Of a stretch of 55,052 nt of DNA, positions 53,998 through 55,052 are shown one piece after another; the stretch's first letter is position 1, and every line of letters begins with the position of its first letter. Under the pieces are notes generated by a model, which worked only from the letters and a program-made list of their open reading frames with translations, searched no databases and was not told the origin of the DNA. The position numbers and the translations under genes are program-made. The stretch comes from Methanobacteriota archaeon (GTDB taxonomy: Archaea; Thermoplasmatota; Thermoplasmata; SG8-5; JACRNV01): assembly GCA_016214785.1 (NCBI GenBank), contig JACRNV010000027.1, positions 1 through 55,052 of the forward strand, read 5' to 3'.

Positions 53998-54896
53998 TGG
54001 AATGCCCGGAGTGCCAGGGGACGCACCTGGTGCGCGACTACAGCAGGGGAGAACTGGTCTGCGAGGACTGCGGCTTAGTCCTGGACGAGCAGCTCATCGA
54101 CCTCGGGCCAGAGTGGCGCGCCTTCAACCAGGACCAGGGCGAGAAACGCTCCAGGACGGGCTCGCCGATGACGTACACAATCCATGACAAGGGCCTCTCG
54201 ACAGAGATTGGCTGGAAGAACAAGGACTCCTACGGCAAGAGCATCCCGACGAGGAACAGAGCCCAGCTCTACCGCCTCAGGAAGTGGCAGCGCAGGATAA
54301 GGGTCTCCAACGCCACCGAGAGGAACCTGGCGTTCGCGCTGGGCGAGCTGGACCGCATGGCGTCCGGGATGGGCCTGCCGCGCAACGTGCGCGAGACGGC
54401 GGCCATGATTTACAGGAAGGCGGTCAACAAGAACCTCATACGCGGGCGCAGCATCGAGGGCGTCGTCGCGGCGAGCCTGTACGGCGCGTGCCGCCAGTGC
54501 AACGTGCCGAGGACGCTGGACGAGATAGCCAACGCATCGAGGGTTGGGCGCAAGGAGATCGGCAGGACGTACCGCTTCATGACCCGCGAACTGAAGCTCA
54601 AGCTCATGCCCACGAGGCCCGACGACTACATCTCGCGCTTCTGCAGCGAGCTCAAGCTCAGCGGGGAGGCGCAGACGCGCGCGCTGGAGATACTGAAGGA
54701 CGCCGCCGAGAAGGAACTCACATCGGGCAGGGGCCCTACAGGAGTGGCGGCGGCGGCAATCTACATCTCGTCGATACAGTGCAACCAGCGCAGGACACAG
54801 AGAGAAGTAGCGGACGTGGCGGGCGTCACAGAGGTCACGATAAGGAACAGGTACAAGGAGCTGACCGAGAGGCTGGGAATCGTAGTGCAGTTATAG
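53964..54896 (+). CDS. tfb: transcription initiation factor TFB
   Basis: A 310-residue TFIIB homologue. It has an N-terminal zinc ribbon ([24 protein letters not shown] pattern, four Cys), the B-finger/linker ([19 protein letters not shown]) and two cyclin-like repeats (about 110-205 and 210-305) with the typical [19 protein letters not shown] and [12 protein letters not shown] starts. The C-terminal [22 protein letters not shown] helix-turn-helix reads the BRE next to TATA boxes. Its TAG stop is the first part of a TATAGGGGCATTC arm, and an IS3-family element is inserted 14 bases downstream. Confidence 0.96.
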   Translation: MVKKKEKTDEIMECPECQGTHLVRDYSRGELVCEDCGLVLDEQLIDLGPEWRAFNQDQGEKRSRTGSPMTYTIHDKGLSTEIGWKNKDSYGKSIPTRNRAQLYRLRKWQRRIRVSNATERNLAFALGELDRMASGMGLPRNVRETAAMIYRKAVNKNLIRGRSIEGVVAASLYGACRQCNVPRTLDEIANASRVGRKEIGRTYRFMTRELKLKLMPTRPDDYISRFCSELKLSGEAQTRALEILKDAAEKELTSGRGPTGVAAAAIYISSIQCNQRRTQREVADVAGVTEVTIRNRYKELTERLGIVVQL

Positions 54897-54910
54897 GGGC
54901 ATTCTTCGAC
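54893..54910 (+). repeat. half of a gene-end hairpin repeat, interrupted by an IS element
   Basis: TATAGGGGCATTCTTCG is the reverse complement of the arm GAAGAATGCCCCTA at 19841-19854, and its TAG serves as the tfb stop codon. The matching second arm is missing because the IS3-type left end begins at 54911. Confidence 0.6.
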
Positions 54911-55052
54911 TGTGGACTGCACCCCGTTCAATGGACACTTAGAATAGCAATTGAAACATTGGAGGTGGTGCATGACAAAAAAGAAAATTAGTTACACTCG
55001 GGACTTCAAGATTGCCATCATATCGCAGATAGAATCGGGAACGCCTATCTCG
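54911..55052 (+). mobile_element. left end of an IS3-family insertion sequence (cut by window edge)
   Basis: The sequence TGTGGACTGCACCCCGTTCA has the TG...CTGCACCCC look of IS3-family terminal repeats, and the first open frame starts 61 bases in, the usual arrangement. The right end, orfB and the target duplication are outside the window. Confidence 0.8.
54972..55052 (+). CDS. IS3-family OrfA transposase, N-terminal part (partial)
   Basis: Only the first 27 codons are in the window. They read KKKISYTRDFKIAIISQIES, then GTPIS, the beginning of the IS3/IS911 OrfA helix-turn-helix (pattern Y-x-x-x-F-K-x-x-I-[IV]-x-x-I-x-x-G). GGAGGTGGTGC before the ATG is a good ribosome-binding site. In this family OrfA and OrfB are joined by a -1 frameshift; that region cannot be seen here. 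Confidence 0.82.
   Translation, partial: MTKKKISYTRDFKIAIISQIESGTPIS

Overview
This 55 kb window comes from an archaeon. The evidence is a Gar1-TFB gene pair, a 7S-type SRP RNA with an archaeal Alu domain, TrmY, aspartate dehydrogenase, a preQ0 (archaeosine precursor) gene set, and many TATA boxes about 26 nt upstream of start codons, implying short or absent leaders. The euryarchaeal side (for example a Thermoplasmatota-like lineage) is a plausible guess from the wHTH-PAS regulator and the large Big_1/PKD surface proteins, but no 16S or ribosomal protein is present to prove it. Most of the window is GC-rich; the first 570 bases, the PAS regulator, the beta-helix gene and the 50.2-52.2 kb cargo are AT-richer.

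Layout. 1-3.4 kb: hairpins, a 5'-truncated TOPRIM-like fragment, a cyclophilin, and two near-identical stand-alone RAM proteins flanking a wHTH/PAS3 regulator. 3.5-10.8 kb: a polyhydroxyalkanoate island with four phasin-like proteins, PhaE, PhaC, a crotonase and a PhaB-type reductase. 10.8-19.7 kb: queD-queC and queE bracket a minus-strand operon of an RHH protein, two Ras-like GTPases, a V4R (Bet3-like) protein and a 1692-residue surface protein with a cytoplasmic longin/roadblock-like domain. 19.9-31.4 kb: aspartate dehydrogenase, a secreted beta-helix protein, a second giant surface protein (2428 residues) with the same cytoplasmic domain, and a dCMP deaminase. 31.4-39.8 kb: an 11-gene membrane-bound group 4 [NiFe]-hydrogenase operon followed by a maturation protease. 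39.9-43.8 kb: ferredoxin-thioredoxin reductase fused to rubredoxin, glutaredoxin, nitroreductase and a 2-oxoacid:ferredoxin oxidoreductase. 43.9-50.2 kb: serS, trmY, SRP RNA, pepF, thioredoxin, thioredoxin reductase and a small anchored surface protein. 50.2-53.5 kb: a 3.3 kb transposon with intact 10-bp target duplications that carries a ParB-like gene. 53.6-55.0 kb: gar1, tfb and the left end of an IS3-family element.

How the genes work together. The hydrogenase, the 2-oxoacid oxidoreductase and the ferredoxin-linked thiol system suggest ferredoxin-based energy metabolism with H2 as partner. The PHA island would store surplus acyl-CoA; its granule proteins share a strict 29-residue tryptophan periodicity. 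The most interesting system is the surface receptor / longin-like domain / V4R / dual GTPase cluster, whose parts resemble those of eukaryotic Rab-TRAPP and Rag-Ragulator modules but are attached to giant adhesin-like receptors. Two small repeat families are also notable: stop-codon-overlapping hairpins at gene ends, and a 66-bp miniature derivative of the 3.3 kb transposon.
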